Assembly (NCBI RefSeq): GCF_900108405.1 | Contig: NZ_FNXG01000003.1 | Span: forward strand, 69,501 to 133,500 | Direction: 5' to 3' | DNA from: Paracoccus alkenifer | Lineage (GTDB): Bacteria; Pseudomonadota; Alphaproteobacteria; Rhodobacterales; Rhodobacteraceae | Length of the DNA: 64,000 nucleotides | Shown here: in pieces, positions 17,885 through 27,702 of the stretch | Position numbering within the stretch: the first letter of the stretch is position 1 | Layout: each line of letters opens with the position of its first letter | Translations under genes and position numbers: made by a program | Notes under the pieces: generated by a model | What the model was told of the DNA's origin: nothing | Database searches by the model: none | The model's input: only the letters and a program-made list of their open reading frames with translations

Positions 17885-19519
17885 ATGACCGACCGTTTCC
17901 GCCTGACCATCGCGCAGCTGAACCCGACGCTGGGCGACCTGCCCGGAAACGCGGCGCTTGCAGTCGGGGCGTGGCAGCAGGCGCAGGCCGCCGGCGCGCA
18001 GATGCTGGCCCTGCCCGCGCGGTTCCTGTCGGGCAGCCCGGCGGGCGATCTTGCCCGCAACCGCGGATTTCTGGACGACTGCCGCCGCACGGTGGAAAAG
18101 CTGGCGGCCGACTGCGCCAATGGGCCGGCCATCGGCATCGGCGCGCCGTGGCGCGTGGGCGCGCGGGTGCATGACGCCTGGCTGGTGCTGCAAGGCGGGC
18201 GCGTCACCGCGCAGGTGCTGCGCCATGGCGGCGGCGCCGTCTTTGACCCGGCCCCGATCAGCGGCCCGTTTGCGGTTGACGGGCTGCGGCTGGGCTGCAC
18301 ACTGGGCGACGATGCGCTGTCGCCCGAAGTGGCCGAGACGCTGGCCGAAACCGGCGCCGAGATCCTGATCTGCCCCGCAGCCGACCCCTATCACCGCAGC
18401 CGCCACGACCAGCGCATCAGCCATATGGTGGCGCGCGTGGTGGAAACCGGGCTGCCGCTGGTGCAGCTGAACCTGACCGGCGGACAGGCAGAATGGGTCC
18501 ACGACGGCGCCTCGTTCGTGCTGGATCCGGGCGGGCACAAGCGACTGCAACTGCCGCCGTTTCAGGATGCGGTGGCCCATGTCGATTTCACCCGCGGGCC
18601 CGAGGGCTGGCGGGCCGAGCCGGGCACCATGGCGCCGCAGCCCGACGAATGGGAACAGGATTACCGCGCCATGTGCATGGGTCTGGGCGACTACATGCGC
18701 AAATCCGGGTTCAGCCGCGCGGTTCTGGGGCTGTCGGGCGGGGTCGATTCGACGCTGGTCGCCACCATCGCCGCCGACACGCTGGGGCCGGAAAACCTGC
18801 GGGCGGTGCGGCTGCCCTCGGTCCATTCCTCGCAGCATTCGCTGGACGATGCCGCGGAACAGGCGCGGCGGCTGGGTATCCGCATGGATACGCTGCCGAT
18901 TGTCGGGCCGCATCAGGCCGTGACCGAGACGCTGGCCGACAGTTTCGCCGGCACCACCCCCGACCTGACCGAGGAAAACATCCAGTCCCGCCTGCGCGGC
19001 GTGCTGCTGATGGCGCTGTCGAACAAATTCGGCGAGCTGCTGCTGACCACCGGCAACAAATCCGAGGTCGCGGTGGGGTATTCCACGATCTACGGCGACA
19101 TGGCGGGCGGCTACAATCCGCTGAAAGACCTGTATAAAACCCGGGTGTTCCAGACCTGCCGCTGGCGCAACGAAAACCACCGCGACTGGATGCGCGGCCC
19201 CATGGGCGAGGTGATCCCCCCCGCCATCATCGCCAAGCCGCCCTCGGCCGAGCTGCGCCCCGACCAGACCGATCAGGACAGCCTGCCCCCTTACGAGGTG
19301 CTGGACGCGATCCTCGAAGGGCTGATCGAGCGCGACGAATCCACCGGCGCGCTGGTGGCGCAGGGGTTTGACCCCGACACGGTGCGCCGGGTGGTGCGGC
19401 TGGTCCGCTTCAGCGAATGGAAACGCCAGCAGGCCGCGCCGGGGCCGCGGCTGTCGCCGCGCGCCTTTGGGGCGGACCGGCATTATCCGCTGGTCAATGC
19501 GTGGCGCGACCCAGGCTGA
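17885..19519 (+). CDS. nadE: NAD+ synthase NadE with inactivated glutaminase domain
   Basis: This 544-aa protein has the two-domain layout of glutamine-dependent NAD synthetase: a nitrilase-type amidase (residues about 1-250) and a synthetase (about 260-544). The synthetase is intact, with the PP-loop LGLSGGVDSTL (281-291) and TTGNKSEVAVGYSTIYGDM. The amidase has lost its catalytic triad. The usual LPEMF reads LPARF (Glu to Ala45), the VLKH Lys is Arg113, and GxPICED reads GCTLGDD (Cys to Gly141). It should therefore use free ammonia, or an ammonia donor in trans, to convert deamido-NAD to NAD. It sits next to pncB and pncA. Confidence 0.9.
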   Translation: MTDRFRLTIAQLNPTLGDLPGNAALAVGAWQQAQAAGAQMLALPARFLSGSPAGDLARNRGFLDDCRRTVEKLAADCANGPAIGIGAPWRVGARVHDAWLVLQGGRVTAQVLRHGGGAVFDPAPISGPFAVDGLRLGCTLGDDALSPEVAETLAETGAEILICPAADPYHRSRHDQRISHMVARVVETGLPLVQLNLTGGQAEWVHDGASFVLDPGGHKRLQLPPFQDAVAHVDFTRGPEGWRAEPGTMAPQPDEWEQDYRAMCMGLGDYMRKSGFSRAVLGLSGGVDSTLVATIAADTLGPENLRAVRLPSVHSSQHSLDDAAEQARRLGIRMDTLPIVGPHQAVTETLADSFAGTTPDLTEENIQSRLRGVLLMALSNKFGELLLTTGNKSEVAVGYSTIYGDMAGGYNPLKDLYKTRVFQTCRWRNENHRDWMRGPMGEVIPPAIIAKPPSAELRPDQTDQDSLPPYEVLDAILEGLIERDESTGALVAQGFDPDTVRRVVRLVRFSEWKRQQAAPGPRLSPRAFGADRHYPLVNAWRDPG

Positions 19520-19540
19520 ACGGGCCGGGCTGAGCCGGCG

Positions 19541-20848
19541 CTAGACGATCACGTCGAAACGCGGACCTTCGGCGGTTCCGAACACGCGGCGGTAACGGGC
19601 AATCATCTCGGCCGGGCCGGTGGCTTTTTCCGGGTTGTCGGACAGTTTCACCGTCGGGCGCCCGTTCGCGGCCACCGCCTTGCACACCAGGCTGAACGGA
19701 GCCAAGCCGTCGCCCGGGACAAAGCCGCGAAAGTCGTTGGTCAGCAGCGTTCCCCAGCCGAAACTGACCTTGACCCGCCCGTGAAACCGCGAAAACAGCG
19801 CGGCGATGGTCTGTTCGTCCAGCCCGTCGGAAAAGATCACCAGCTTGCCCCGCGGATCCTCGCCCCGGCTTTGCCACCAGCGGATCGCATATTCCGCCAT
19901 CTCGACCGGATCGCCGGAATCGACGCGAATCCCGGTCCAGCGCGCCAGCCAGTCCGGCGCATTGTCCAGAAACCCCGGCGTGCCGTAGGTGTCGGGCAGA
20001 ATGATGCGCAGATTTCCGTCGTGTTCCTCTTGCCAGTCGGCCAGCACGCGATAGGGGGCCTGCCGCAGCTCGCCGTCGTTGTCGGCCAGCGCCGCATAGA
20101 CCATCGGCAGCTCATGGGCGTTGGTGCCGATCGCCTCGATGTCGCGGCGCATGGCGATCAGGCAGTTCGAGGTGCCGGTGAAGCAATCGCCCAGACCCTC
20201 GATCATCGCCTGCACGCACCAGTCCTGCCACAGAAAGGAATGTCGCCGCCGCGTCCCGAAATCGGCGATGCGCAGCTCGGGGCCAAGCTTGCGCAGATGT
20301 TCGATCTTTTCCCACAGCCGGGCCATGGCGCGGGCGTAAAGCACCTGCAACTCGAACCGGCCCAGATCCTTGAGCACGGCGCGCGAGCGCAGTTCCATGA
20401 TGATCGCAAGCGCGGGGATTTCCCACAGCATCACCTCGGGCCAGCGGCCGTGAAAGGTCAGCTCATATTGCCCGTCGCGGCGTTCCAGCTGGTATTCGGG
20501 CAGGCGCAGGTTTTCCAGGAACTCCATGAAATCCGGGCGGAACATCTGACGCTTGCCGTAGAATGTGTTGCCGCGCATCCAGGTGGATTCACCCCGCGCC
20601 AGCGACAGGCTGCGCACATGGTCCAGCTGCTCGCGCAGCTCGCCCTCGTCGATCACATCGGCCAGGCGGATGGATTTGCTGCGGTTGATCAGGCTGAAGG
20701 TCACGTCCACGTCGGGGCGGTTGCGGAATACCGACTGGCACATCAGCAGCTTGTAGAAATCGGTGTCGATCAGCGAACGCACGATCGGGTCGATTTTCCA
20801 CTTGTGGTTGTAGACCCGGGTCGCGATGTCGATATGGGGGATCATCAT
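19541..20848 (-). CDS. pncB: Nicotinate phosphoribosyltransferase
   Basis: This 435-aa enzyme joins nicotinate and PRPP to nicotinate mononucleotide in the Preiss-Handler salvage route. The family shows in [13 protein letters not shown] near the N-terminus, DFGTRRRHS, the TGTSN block and the phosphate-binding region GIRVDSGDP. The start ATG overlaps the pncA stop (ATGA), so nicotinamidase and this enzyme are coupled and act in sequence. It converges with nadE; the stops are 21 bases apart. Confidence 0.95.
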   Translation of the reverse strand: MMIPHIDIATRVYNHKWKIDPIVRSLIDTDFYKLLMCQSVFRNRPDVDVTFSLINRSKSIRLADVIDEGELREQLDHVRSLSLARGESTWMRGNTFYGKRQMFRPDFMEFLENLRLPEYQLERRDGQYELTFHGRWPEVMLWEIPALAIIMELRSRAVLKDLGRFELQVLYARAMARLWEKIEHLRKLGPELRIADFGTRRRHSFLWQDWCVQAMIEGLGDCFTGTSNCLIAMRRDIEAIGTNAHELPMVYAALADNDGELRQAPYRVLADWQEEHDGNLRIILPDTYGTPGFLDNAPDWLARWTGIRVDSGDPVEMAEYAIRWWQSRGEDPRGKLVIFSDGLDEQTIAALFSRFHGRVKVSFGWGTLLTNDFRGFVPGDGLAPFSLVCKAVAANGRPTVKLSDNPEKATGPAEMIARYRRVFGTAEGPRFDVIV

Positions 20849-21435
20849 GCCAGCGTCACCCCCGCATCGCGCATGGCCGTGCGCGCGGCATCCAGCGAGC
20901 CGTTCAGGTCGATGGCGCGGGTGGAGGCTTCGATGACCGTGGCCGCGAACCCCAGCCGCATGGCGTCCATCGCCGACCACGCAACGCAGAAATCCTGCGC
21001 CAGCCCGACGAAATGCAGGTCATCCAGCCCGCGGTCGCGCAGATAGCCGGCCAGCCCGGTGGCGGTGGTGCGGTCGTTTTCAAAGAATGCCGAGTAGCTG
21101 TCGGTCCCCGGCCGGAACCCCTTGCGCAGGATCAGATCGGCGCGCGACAGGTCCAGCCCCGCATGAAACGCGGCGCCGTCCGAGCCGATCACGCAATGCC
21201 GCGGCCACAGCACCTGCGGGCCGTAAGGCATCTGCATGGTGGAATAAGGCGCGGCGCCGTGGTTGTCGGCAAAGCTGGCGTGGTCCGCGGGGTGCCAATC
21301 CTGCGTCAGGATCACCGCGTCGAACCGGGGCATCAACGCGTTGATCGGGGCGATGATTTCATCCCCTCGTGCCACTGCCAGCGCGCCTCCGGGGCAGAAA
21401 TCCACCTGCATGTCGACGACGATCAATGCGCGCAT
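20845..21435 (-). CDS. pncA: Nicotinamidase
   Basis: This 196-aa isochorismatase-fold hydrolase converts nicotinamide to nicotinate. The catalytic triad is complete: Asp8 in VVDMQVDF, Lys105 in LRKGF and Cys150 in AQDFC. Metal ligands Asp46, His48 and His52 lie in TQDWHPADH. With the coupled pncB and the nearby nadE it forms a local NAD salvage unit. Confidence 0.95.
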   Translation of the reverse strand: MRALIVVDMQVDFCPGGALAVARGDEIIAPINALMPRFDAVILTQDWHPADHASFADNHGAAPYSTMQMPYGPQVLWPRHCVIGSDGAAFHAGLDLSRADLILRKGFRPGTDSYSAFFENDRTTATGLAGYLRDRGLDDLHFVGLAQDFCVAWSAMDAMRLGFAATVIEASTRAIDLNGSLDAARTAMRDAGVTLA

Positions 21436-21551
21436 GACGCTTCCTCCTGCGGACGGGCAAACGTAGAAAGCCCGCCGGGCAAGGTCAACGGGCGGGCGCC
21501 GTCATCCCTTGGGACTTGCCTTTTCCACCCCGGCCGCATTACGGCACGCCC

Positions 21552-22451
21552 ATGTTCACCGTCGCAGCACTTTACCATTTCGCCCCGCTTGCCGACCCCG
21601 CAGCCGCCCGCGCGCCGCTGCTGGCGCTGTGCCGGGCGCAAGGCGTGCGCGGCACGCTGATCCTGGCGCCCGAGGGGGTCAACGGCACCATCGCCGGCCC
21701 GCGCGAGGGGATCGACACGGTGCTGGCCCATATCCGCGATTGGCCGGGGTTCGCGGCGCTGGCGTGGAAGGAAAGCACCGCCGAAACCCTGCCCTTTGGC
21801 CGCATGAAGATCCGCCTGAAGCCCGAGATCGTGACCATGGGCCAGCCCGGCACCGACCCCACCGCCCGCGTCGGCCGCCACATCGCGCCCGAGGACTGGA
21901 ACGCGGTGATCCAAGACCCCGACACCGTGGTGATCGACACCCGCAACGCCTATGAAATCGCCATCGGCAGTTTCCGCGGCGCCATTGACCCCGGCACCGC
22001 GAGCTTTCGCGAATTTCCCGGCTGGTGGGCCGAAAACGCCCACCGCTTTGCCGGCAAGCGGGTGGCGATGTTCTGCACCGGTGGCATCCGCTGCGAGAAA
22101 TCGACCAGCTTCCTCGTCTCGCAAGGGGTGGCCGAGGTGGTGCATCTGCAAGGCGGTATCCTGAAATATCTGGAAGACATTCCCGCGCAGGACAGTATGT
22201 GGGACGGGGCGTGTTTCGTGTTCGACCGCCGGGTCAGCCTGACCCACGGGCTGGAACCGGGCGGGCATCTGCTGTGCCACGCCTGCCGCCGCCCGCTGGA
22301 CCCGGCCGACACCCGCCGCCCGGAATACGAGCAGGGCGTCTGCTGCCACCTGTGCACCGACGAATACTCCGACGCCGACCGCGCCCGCTTTCGTGACCGG
22401 CAGCGCCAGGTCGAACGCGGCGAGTTGTTTGCGGAAAGCGACACCGCCTGA
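21552..22451 (+). CDS. trhO: tRNA uridine(34) hydroxylase TrhO (rhodanese domain)
   Basis: This 299-aa protein belongs to the TrhO (YceA, UPF0176) family, which makes 5-hydroxyuridine at position 34 of tRNAs. An N-terminal acylphosphatase-like part (LILAPEGVNGTIAG) precedes a rhodanese domain (VVIDTRNAYE) with active-site loop FCTGGIRCEKS. A C-terminal segment has Cys pairs (CHACRRPL, CCHLC) that may bind zinc. The ATG at 21552 gives the normal family N-terminus; a TTG at 21516 is less likely. Confidence 0.9.
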   Translation: MFTVAALYHFAPLADPAAARAPLLALCRAQGVRGTLILAPEGVNGTIAGPREGIDTVLAHIRDWPGFAALAWKESTAETLPFGRMKIRLKPEIVTMGQPGTDPTARVGRHIAPEDWNAVIQDPDTVVIDTRNAYEIAIGSFRGAIDPGTASFREFPGWWAENAHRFAGKRVAMFCTGGIRCEKSTSFLVSQGVAEVVHLQGGILKYLEDIPAQDSMWDGACFVFDRRVSLTHGLEPGGHLLCHACRRPLDPADTRRPEYEQGVCCHLCTDEYSDADRARFRDRQRQVERGELFAESDTA

Positions 22452-22490
22452 GCCACCCCCGCCCCGCCGCGCCCGCGTCACCGTTGCAAT

Positions 22491-22558
22491 GGGTATTTAA
22501 GCCAGAAAGAAGCCCTCGGCCCGCCGCTCTGCTGTGCTTCTTTCTGGTCCAAATACCC
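22491..22558. repeat. Dispersed element, copy 4: inverted pair between convergent genes
   Basis: The 22-base arms at 22491-22512 (GGGTATTTaagCCAGAAAGAAG) and 22537-22558 are inverted copies that differ at three central positions. They enclose 24 bases. They lie between the converging trhO and maeB genes and could fold into one long hairpin acting as a bidirectional terminator. The outer GC hairpins seen in copies 2 and 5 are absent here. Confidence 0.75.
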
Positions 22559-22590
22559 CTGCGGCAGTGCGGCCAGAGATGAGGGCGCGG

Positions 22591-24873
22591 TTACCGCGCC
22601 AGCCCCACCCCGCCTGCGGCGATCGCGGCCATGTTCAGGATGTCGTTCACCGTCGAGGTGGTCGAGCAGATCTGGATCGGTTTAGGCACGCCGGTCAGGA
22701 TCGGGCCGATCACCGTGGCGCCGGCCATTTCCTGCATCAGCTTGACGCTGATCGAGGCCGAGTGTCGCGCCGGCACCACCAGCACATTCGCCGGGCCGGT
22801 CAGGCGGCTGAACGGATAGCGCGCCGCCTGTTCCGGGTTCAGCGCCACGTCCACCGTCATCTCGCCCTCGTATTCGAAATCGGCGCCCATCGCGTCCAGC
22901 ACCAAGGGCGCCTGCGCCATCTTGGTGGCGCGTTCGCTGACCGGATAGCCGAAGGTCGAAAACGACAGGAACGCCACTCGCGGGTCCATCCCCAGCGCAC
23001 GGGCGACCTGCGCGCCGCGGGTGGCGATCAGGGCCAGATCCTCGGCCTCGGGCCATTCGTGGACCAGCGTGTCGCCCATCAGCACGATGCGGCCCTTGTG
23101 CAGCACCGCGGTGACGCCGACCGCGCCATCCTGCGGGCGCACGTCGAACACCTGTCCGATCTGTTCCAGCACATGCGCGGATTTGCGGGTGACGCCGGTG
23201 ACCAGCCCGTCGCCATGCCCATGCGCCAGCATCAGCGCCGCGAACACATGGCGGTCGCGGTTGGCGAGCTTTCCGGCATCCTCGCGGTCGATGCCCTTGC
23301 GTTGCAGTCGCGCGTAAAGCGCCTCGTGATAGCGGGACTGGTGGGGCGAGTTGGCCGCGTTCACCACCTCGATTTCCTGCATCGCATCCGACAGCCCGGC
23401 CGCGGAAAGCTTTTCCGCAACGTCGGCCTCGCGCCCGACCACCAGCGCGCGGCCCAGCCCGCTGCGCTGCCACGCCACGGCGGCGCGCAGCACGCGGGGG
23501 TCGTCGCCCTCGGCAAAGATCATCCGCGCCTGCGCCCGGCGCGCGCGCGCGTGGATCCCTTGCAGGATCGAGGCGGTGGGGTCCATGCGTTGGCGCAGCG
23601 ACTGGACGTAGCCCTCCATGTCGATGATCGGACGGCGGGCGACGCCGGTATCCATGCCCGCGCGCGCCACTGCCGGCGGCACCACATGGATCAGCCGCGG
23701 GTCAAACGGCGTGGGGATGATGTAGTCGCGCCCGAACACCAGCTTGCGGCCGTAAGCCACCGCAACCTCGTCCGGCACGTCCTCGCGGGCGAGTTCGGCC
23801 AGCGCGCGGGCGCAGGCGATCTTCATCTCGTCGTTGATGGCGCGGGCGTGGATGTCCAGCGCGCCGCGGAACAGATAGGGAAAGCCCAGCACGTTGTTGA
23901 CCTGGTTGGGATAATCCGAGCGCCCGGTGGCGACGATGGCGTCGGGGCGGACGGCGTGGGCTTCCTCGGGGGTGATCTCGGGGTCGGGGTTGGCCATGGC
24001 AAAGATCACCGGGTTCGGCGCCATGCTGGCCACCATTTCGGGCGTCACCGCGCCCTTGGCCGAAACCCCCAGAAACACGTCGGCGCCGACCAGCGCCTGT
24101 TCCAGCGTCCGCGCCTCGGTTGCGACGGCGTGGGCGGATTTCCACTGGTTCATGCCCTCGGTCCGGCCCTGGTAGATGACCCCCTTGGTGTCGGCCATGA
24201 TGCAGTTTTCCGGGCGCGCGCCCATCGCCTTGACCAGTTCCAGACAGGCGATGCCGGCGGCACCGGCCCCGTTCAGCACGATCCGGACGTCCTCGATGCG
24301 CTTGCCCGACAGATGCAGCGCGTTGATCAGCCCGGCGGCACAGATCACCGCGGTGCCGTGCTGGTCGTCGTGAAAGACCGGGATGTCCATCAGCTCTTTC
24401 AGGCGCTGCTCGATGATGAAACATTCGGGCGCCTTGATGTCTTCAAGGTTGATGCCACCGAAGGTCGGGCCCATCAGCCGCACCGCCTGGATGATCTCGT
24501 CCGGATCCTCGGTGTCCAGTTCGATGTCGATGGCGTTTACGTCGGCAAAGCGCTTGAACAGCACCGCCTTGCCCTCCATCACCGGTTTTGAGGCCAGCGC
24601 GCCGAGGTTCCCCAGCCCCAGGATCGAGGTGCCGTTCGTCACCACCGCGATCAGATTGCCCTTGGTGGTGTAGTCATAGGCGGTTTCCGGGTTGTCGGCG
24701 ATGGCCTGCACCGGCACCGCGACGCCGGGCGAATAGGCCAGGCTGAGGTCGCGCTGGGTCACCATCGGGGTCGAGGGCACCACGTCGAATTTTCCCGGCC
24801 GCGGTTCCAGATGATAGGCAAGCGCTTCTTCCGCAGTGATTCGCGCCTTTTGCGGCTGGGTGTTTGCGGTCAT
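22591..24873 (-). CDS. maeB: NADP-dependent malic enzyme fused to phosphotransacetylase-like domain
   Basis: This 760-aa MaeB-type enzyme decarboxylates malate to pyruvate. The malic enzyme part has SLAYSPGVAVP, the catalytic Tyr region YDYTTKGNLIAVV, GLGNLGALASKPVMEGK, DDQHGTA and the coenzyme site LNGAGAAGIACLEL. From about residue 430 the protein is homologous to phosphate acetyltransferase, which in MaeB proteins is a regulatory, oligomerising domain. The N-terminus at MTANTQPQKA fits the family; in-frame sequence further upstream is not part of it. Confidence 0.95.
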   Translation of the reverse strand: MTANTQPQKARITAEEALAYHLEPRPGKFDVVPSTPMVTQRDLSLAYSPGVAVPVQAIADNPETAYDYTTKGNLIAVVTNGTSILGLGNLGALASKPVMEGKAVLFKRFADVNAIDIELDTEDPDEIIQAVRLMGPTFGGINLEDIKAPECFIIEQRLKELMDIPVFHDDQHGTAVICAAGLINALHLSGKRIEDVRIVLNGAGAAGIACLELVKAMGARPENCIMADTKGVIYQGRTEGMNQWKSAHAVATEARTLEQALVGADVFLGVSAKGAVTPEMVASMAPNPVIFAMANPDPEITPEEAHAVRPDAIVATGRSDYPNQVNNVLGFPYLFRGALDIHARAINDEMKIACARALAELAREDVPDEVAVAYGRKLVFGRDYIIPTPFDPRLIHVVPPAVARAGMDTGVARRPIIDMEGYVQSLRQRMDPTASILQGIHARARRAQARMIFAEGDDPRVLRAAVAWQRSGLGRALVVGREADVAEKLSAAGLSDAMQEIEVVNAANSPHQSRYHEALYARLQRKGIDREDAGKLANRDRHVFAALMLAHGHGDGLVTGVTRKSAHVLEQIGQVFDVRPQDGAVGVTAVLHKGRIVLMGDTLVHEWPEAEDLALIATRGAQVARALGMDPRVAFLSFSTFGYPVSERATKMAQAPLVLDAMGADFEYEGEMTVDVALNPEQAARYPFSRLTGPANVLVVPARHSASISVKLMQEMAGATVIGPILTGVPKPIQICSTTSTVNDILNMAAIAAGGVGLAR

Positions 24874-24947
24874 GGTCCCTCTCTCGTCCTTGTGTCTGGT
24901 CCAGCTTTGCCGGGACCGGGGGCAAAGCGCAACGTGCGGCATGGCAA

Positions 24948-24996
24948 GCGGGGGCCAGCCCCCGCACCCCCGGGATACTTGGGGCAAGATGAAAGA
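24948..24996 (+). repeat. Dispersed element, copy 5 (upstream of mutS)
   Basis: A perfect hairpin GCGGGGGC-CA-GCCCCCGC (24948-24965) is followed by ACCCCCGGGATACTTGGGG and CAAGATGAAAGAG. It lies between the divergent maeB and mutS genes, 64 bases before mutS and pointing towards it. Confidence 0.7.
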
Positions 24997-25059
24997 GTGC
25001 GGGCGGTTCTCTTTGCGGATGCCGCGGCTTAGAAGAGGGGCGAGCGGAAAGGAGCGCCG

Positions 25060-27687
25060 ATGACCGACCAGCCGACCCCGATGATGGCCCAGTATCTCGC
25101 GATCCGCGAGGCCAATCCGGGGGCGCTGCTGTTCTATCGGATGGGCGATTTCTACGAGATGTTCTTTGACGATGCGGTGGCCGCCGCGGCCGCGCTGGAC
25201 ATCGCGCTGACCAAGCGCGGCACCCATCAGGGCCAGCCGATCCCGATGTGCGGGGTGCCGGTTCATGCGGCGGAATCCTATCTGCTGACCCTGATCCGCA
25301 AGGGCTTCCGCGTCGCCATCGCCGAGCAGATGGAAGACCCGGCCGAGGCCCGCAAGCGCGGGTCCAAGTCGGTGGTGGCGCGCGACGTGGTGCGGCTGGT
25401 CACCCCCGGCACCCTGACCGAGGAATCGCTGCTTGAGGCGCGGCGGCACAACTTTCTGGCCGCATGGGCGCAGGTGCGCGATGATGCGGCGCTGGCATGG
25501 GTGGATATCTCCACCGGTGCGCTGCGGGTGGCGCCCTGCCCCCTGCCCCGGCTGGCGCCCGAGCTTGCCCGCCACGCGCCGCGCGAATTGCTGGCGCTGG
25601 ACGGGTCGCGGCTGGACGACATCGCGCATGAGGCCGGCGCCGCCCTGACCGAGCTGTCGGCGGCAAGTTTCGATTCCACCGCCGCCGTGCGCCGGCTGGG
25701 CGATCTTTACGGGGTCGGCACGCTGGACGGTTTCGGCCAGTTTTCCCGCGCCGAGCTGTCCGCGATGGGCGCAATCGCCGATTATCTGGCGCTGACCCAG
25801 CGCGGGCGGATGCCGCGGCTGTCGCCCCCCGTCCGGGAAAGCGGCGCCGGCGTCATGCAGATCGACGCCGCGACCCGGCGCAATCTGGAACTGACGCAGG
25901 CGCTGTCGGGCGGGCGCGAGGGCTCGCTGCTGTCAGCCATCGACCGCACGGTGACGGCGGCGGGGGCGCGGCTGCTGGAACGGCGCGTCTCGGCGCCTTC
26001 GCGCGATCTGGCGCTGATCCATCGCCGGCAACAGGCGGTGGCGGTGCTGGTCGAGGATTCACGCCTGACCGCCCGCCTGCGCGAGTCGCTGGCTGCGGTT
26101 CCCGACATGGACCGGGCGCTGTCGCGGCTGGGGCTGGACCGCGGCGGACCGCGTGATCTGGCCGCGATCCGGGCCGGGCTGACCGCGGCCGAGCGTATCG
26201 CCGCGATGCTGGCGGGGGCCGAGGGGCTGCTGGCCGAGGTCGCGGGCGATCTGGTCGGGCATCAGGCACTGACCGGCCTGCTGGATCAGGCGCTGGTGGC
26301 GGAACCTCCGTTACTGGCCCGCGACGGCGGCTTTGTGGCCGCAGGGTTCGATGCGGAACTGGACGAGACCCGCGCCCTGCGCGACGAGGGCCGTGGCGTG
26401 ATCGCCCGGATGCAGGCGGATTATGCCGCCGAAACGGGCATCTCCAGCCTCAAGATCAAGCACAACAACGTGCTGGGCTATTTCATCGAGACCACCGCCA
26501 CCCACGCGGAAAAGATGCTCGCCCCGCCGCTGAACGCGCGCTTCATCCACCGCCAGACCACCGCCAGCCAGATCCGCTTCACCACCGTCGAGCTGTCGGA
26601 GCTGGAAACCCGCATCCTCAACGCCCGCGACCGCGCGCTGGAACTGGAACGCGCCGTGTTCGCGCGGCTGCTGGCGGCGGTGCTGGACCAGTCCGCCCGC
26701 ATCGGACAGACCGCCCGCGCGCTGGCCGAAATCGACGTGGCGGCGGCATTCGCCGATCTGGCCACAGGCGAGGGCTGGACCCGCCCCATCGTGGACGACA
26801 GCCGCGCCTTTGTCGTCGAGGGCGGGCGCCATCCGGTCGTGGAACGGGCGCTCAAGCGCAAGGGCGAGCCCTTTGTCGCCAACGACTGCGCCCTGACCGA
26901 AGGGCAGACCCCGGCAATCTGGCTGCTGACCGGGCCGAACATGGCGGGGAAATCGACCTTTCTGCGGCAGAATGCGCTGATCGCGGTGCTGGCGCAGGCG
27001 GGCGGTTTTGTCCCTGCCGCGCGCGCGCATGTCGGGCTGGTCACGCAGCTGTTCAGCCGGGTGGGCGCCGCCGACGATCTGGCGCGTGGGCGGTCGACCT
27101 TTATGGTCGAGATGGTGGAAACCGCGGCGATCCTCAATCAGGCCGACGCGGGCGCGCTGGTGATTCTGGACGAGATCGGGCGCGGCACCGCCACCTGGGA
27201 CGGGCTGTCCATCGCCTGGGCGGTGCTGGAACATCTTCACGGCGCCAACCGTTGCCGGGCGCTGTTCGCCACCCATTACCACGAGATGACCCAGCTGGCT
27301 GCCAAGCTGGAGGGCGTGGAAAACGCCACCGTTGCCGTGCGCGAATGGGAAGGCGAGGTGGTGTTCCTGCACGAGGTCAGAAAGGGCGCCGCCGACCGCA
27401 GCTATGGGGTGCAGGTGGCGCGGCTGGCCGGGCTGCCGCCGGCGGTGGTCGAGCGCGCGCGCGAGATTCTTGATGCGCTGGAAGCCGGCGCCCGCGACGG
27501 CGCCGCACGGCCGGCGGCGCTGATCGACGACCTGCCGCTGTTTCGTGCAGCCCCTCCGCCGCCGCCCGCGGCGCCTGCCCGCGAATCGGTGGTCGAGGCG
27601 CGTCTGCGCGACATCGACCCTGACCGGCTGACCCCGCGCGAGGCGCTGGATCTGGTCTATGAGCTGGCGGCGCTGGGGCGCGACTGA
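25060..27687 (+). CDS. mutS: DNA mismatch repair protein MutS
   Basis: This 875-aa protein recognises mismatches and small loops and recruits MutL. The mismatch-contact motif is MGDFYEMF near the N-terminus. The ATPase has Walker A GPNMAGKST, Walker B VILDEIGRGTATWDG and the switch region FATHYHEM. Domain order and length match full MutS. GGAG lies ahead of the ATG. Confidence 0.97.
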   Translation: MTDQPTPMMAQYLAIREANPGALLFYRMGDFYEMFFDDAVAAAAALDIALTKRGTHQGQPIPMCGVPVHAAESYLLTLIRKGFRVAIAEQMEDPAEARKRGSKSVVARDVVRLVTPGTLTEESLLEARRHNFLAAWAQVRDDAALAWVDISTGALRVAPCPLPRLAPELARHAPRELLALDGSRLDDIAHEAGAALTELSAASFDSTAAVRRLGDLYGVGTLDGFGQFSRAELSAMGAIADYLALTQRGRMPRLSPPVRESGAGVMQIDAATRRNLELTQALSGGREGSLLSAIDRTVTAAGARLLERRVSAPSRDLALIHRRQQAVAVLVEDSRLTARLRESLAAVPDMDRALSRLGLDRGGPRDLAAIRAGLTAAERIAAMLAGAEGLLAEVAGDLVGHQALTGLLDQALVAEPPLLARDGGFVAAGFDAELDETRALRDEGRGVIARMQADYAAETGISSLKIKHNNVLGYFIETTATHAEKMLAPPLNARFIHRQTTASQIRFTTVELSELETRILNARDRALELERAVFARLLAAVLDQSARIGQTARALAEIDVAAAFADLATGEGWTRPIVDDSRAFVVEGGRHPVVERALKRKGEPFVANDCALTEGQTPAIWLLTGPNMAGKSTFLRQNALIAVLAQAGGFVPAARAHVGLVTQLFSRVGAADDLARGRSTFMVEMVETAAILNQADAGALVILDEIGRGTATWDGLSIAWAVLEHLHGANRCRALFATHYHEMTQLAAKLEGVENATVAVREWEGEVVFLHEVRKGAADRSYGVQVARLAGLPPAVVERAREILDALEAGARDGAARPAALIDDLPLFRAAPPPPPAAPARESVVEARLRDIDPDRLTPREALDLVYELAALGRD

Positions 27688-27702
27688 ACGGGCAGCAGCG
27701 CC

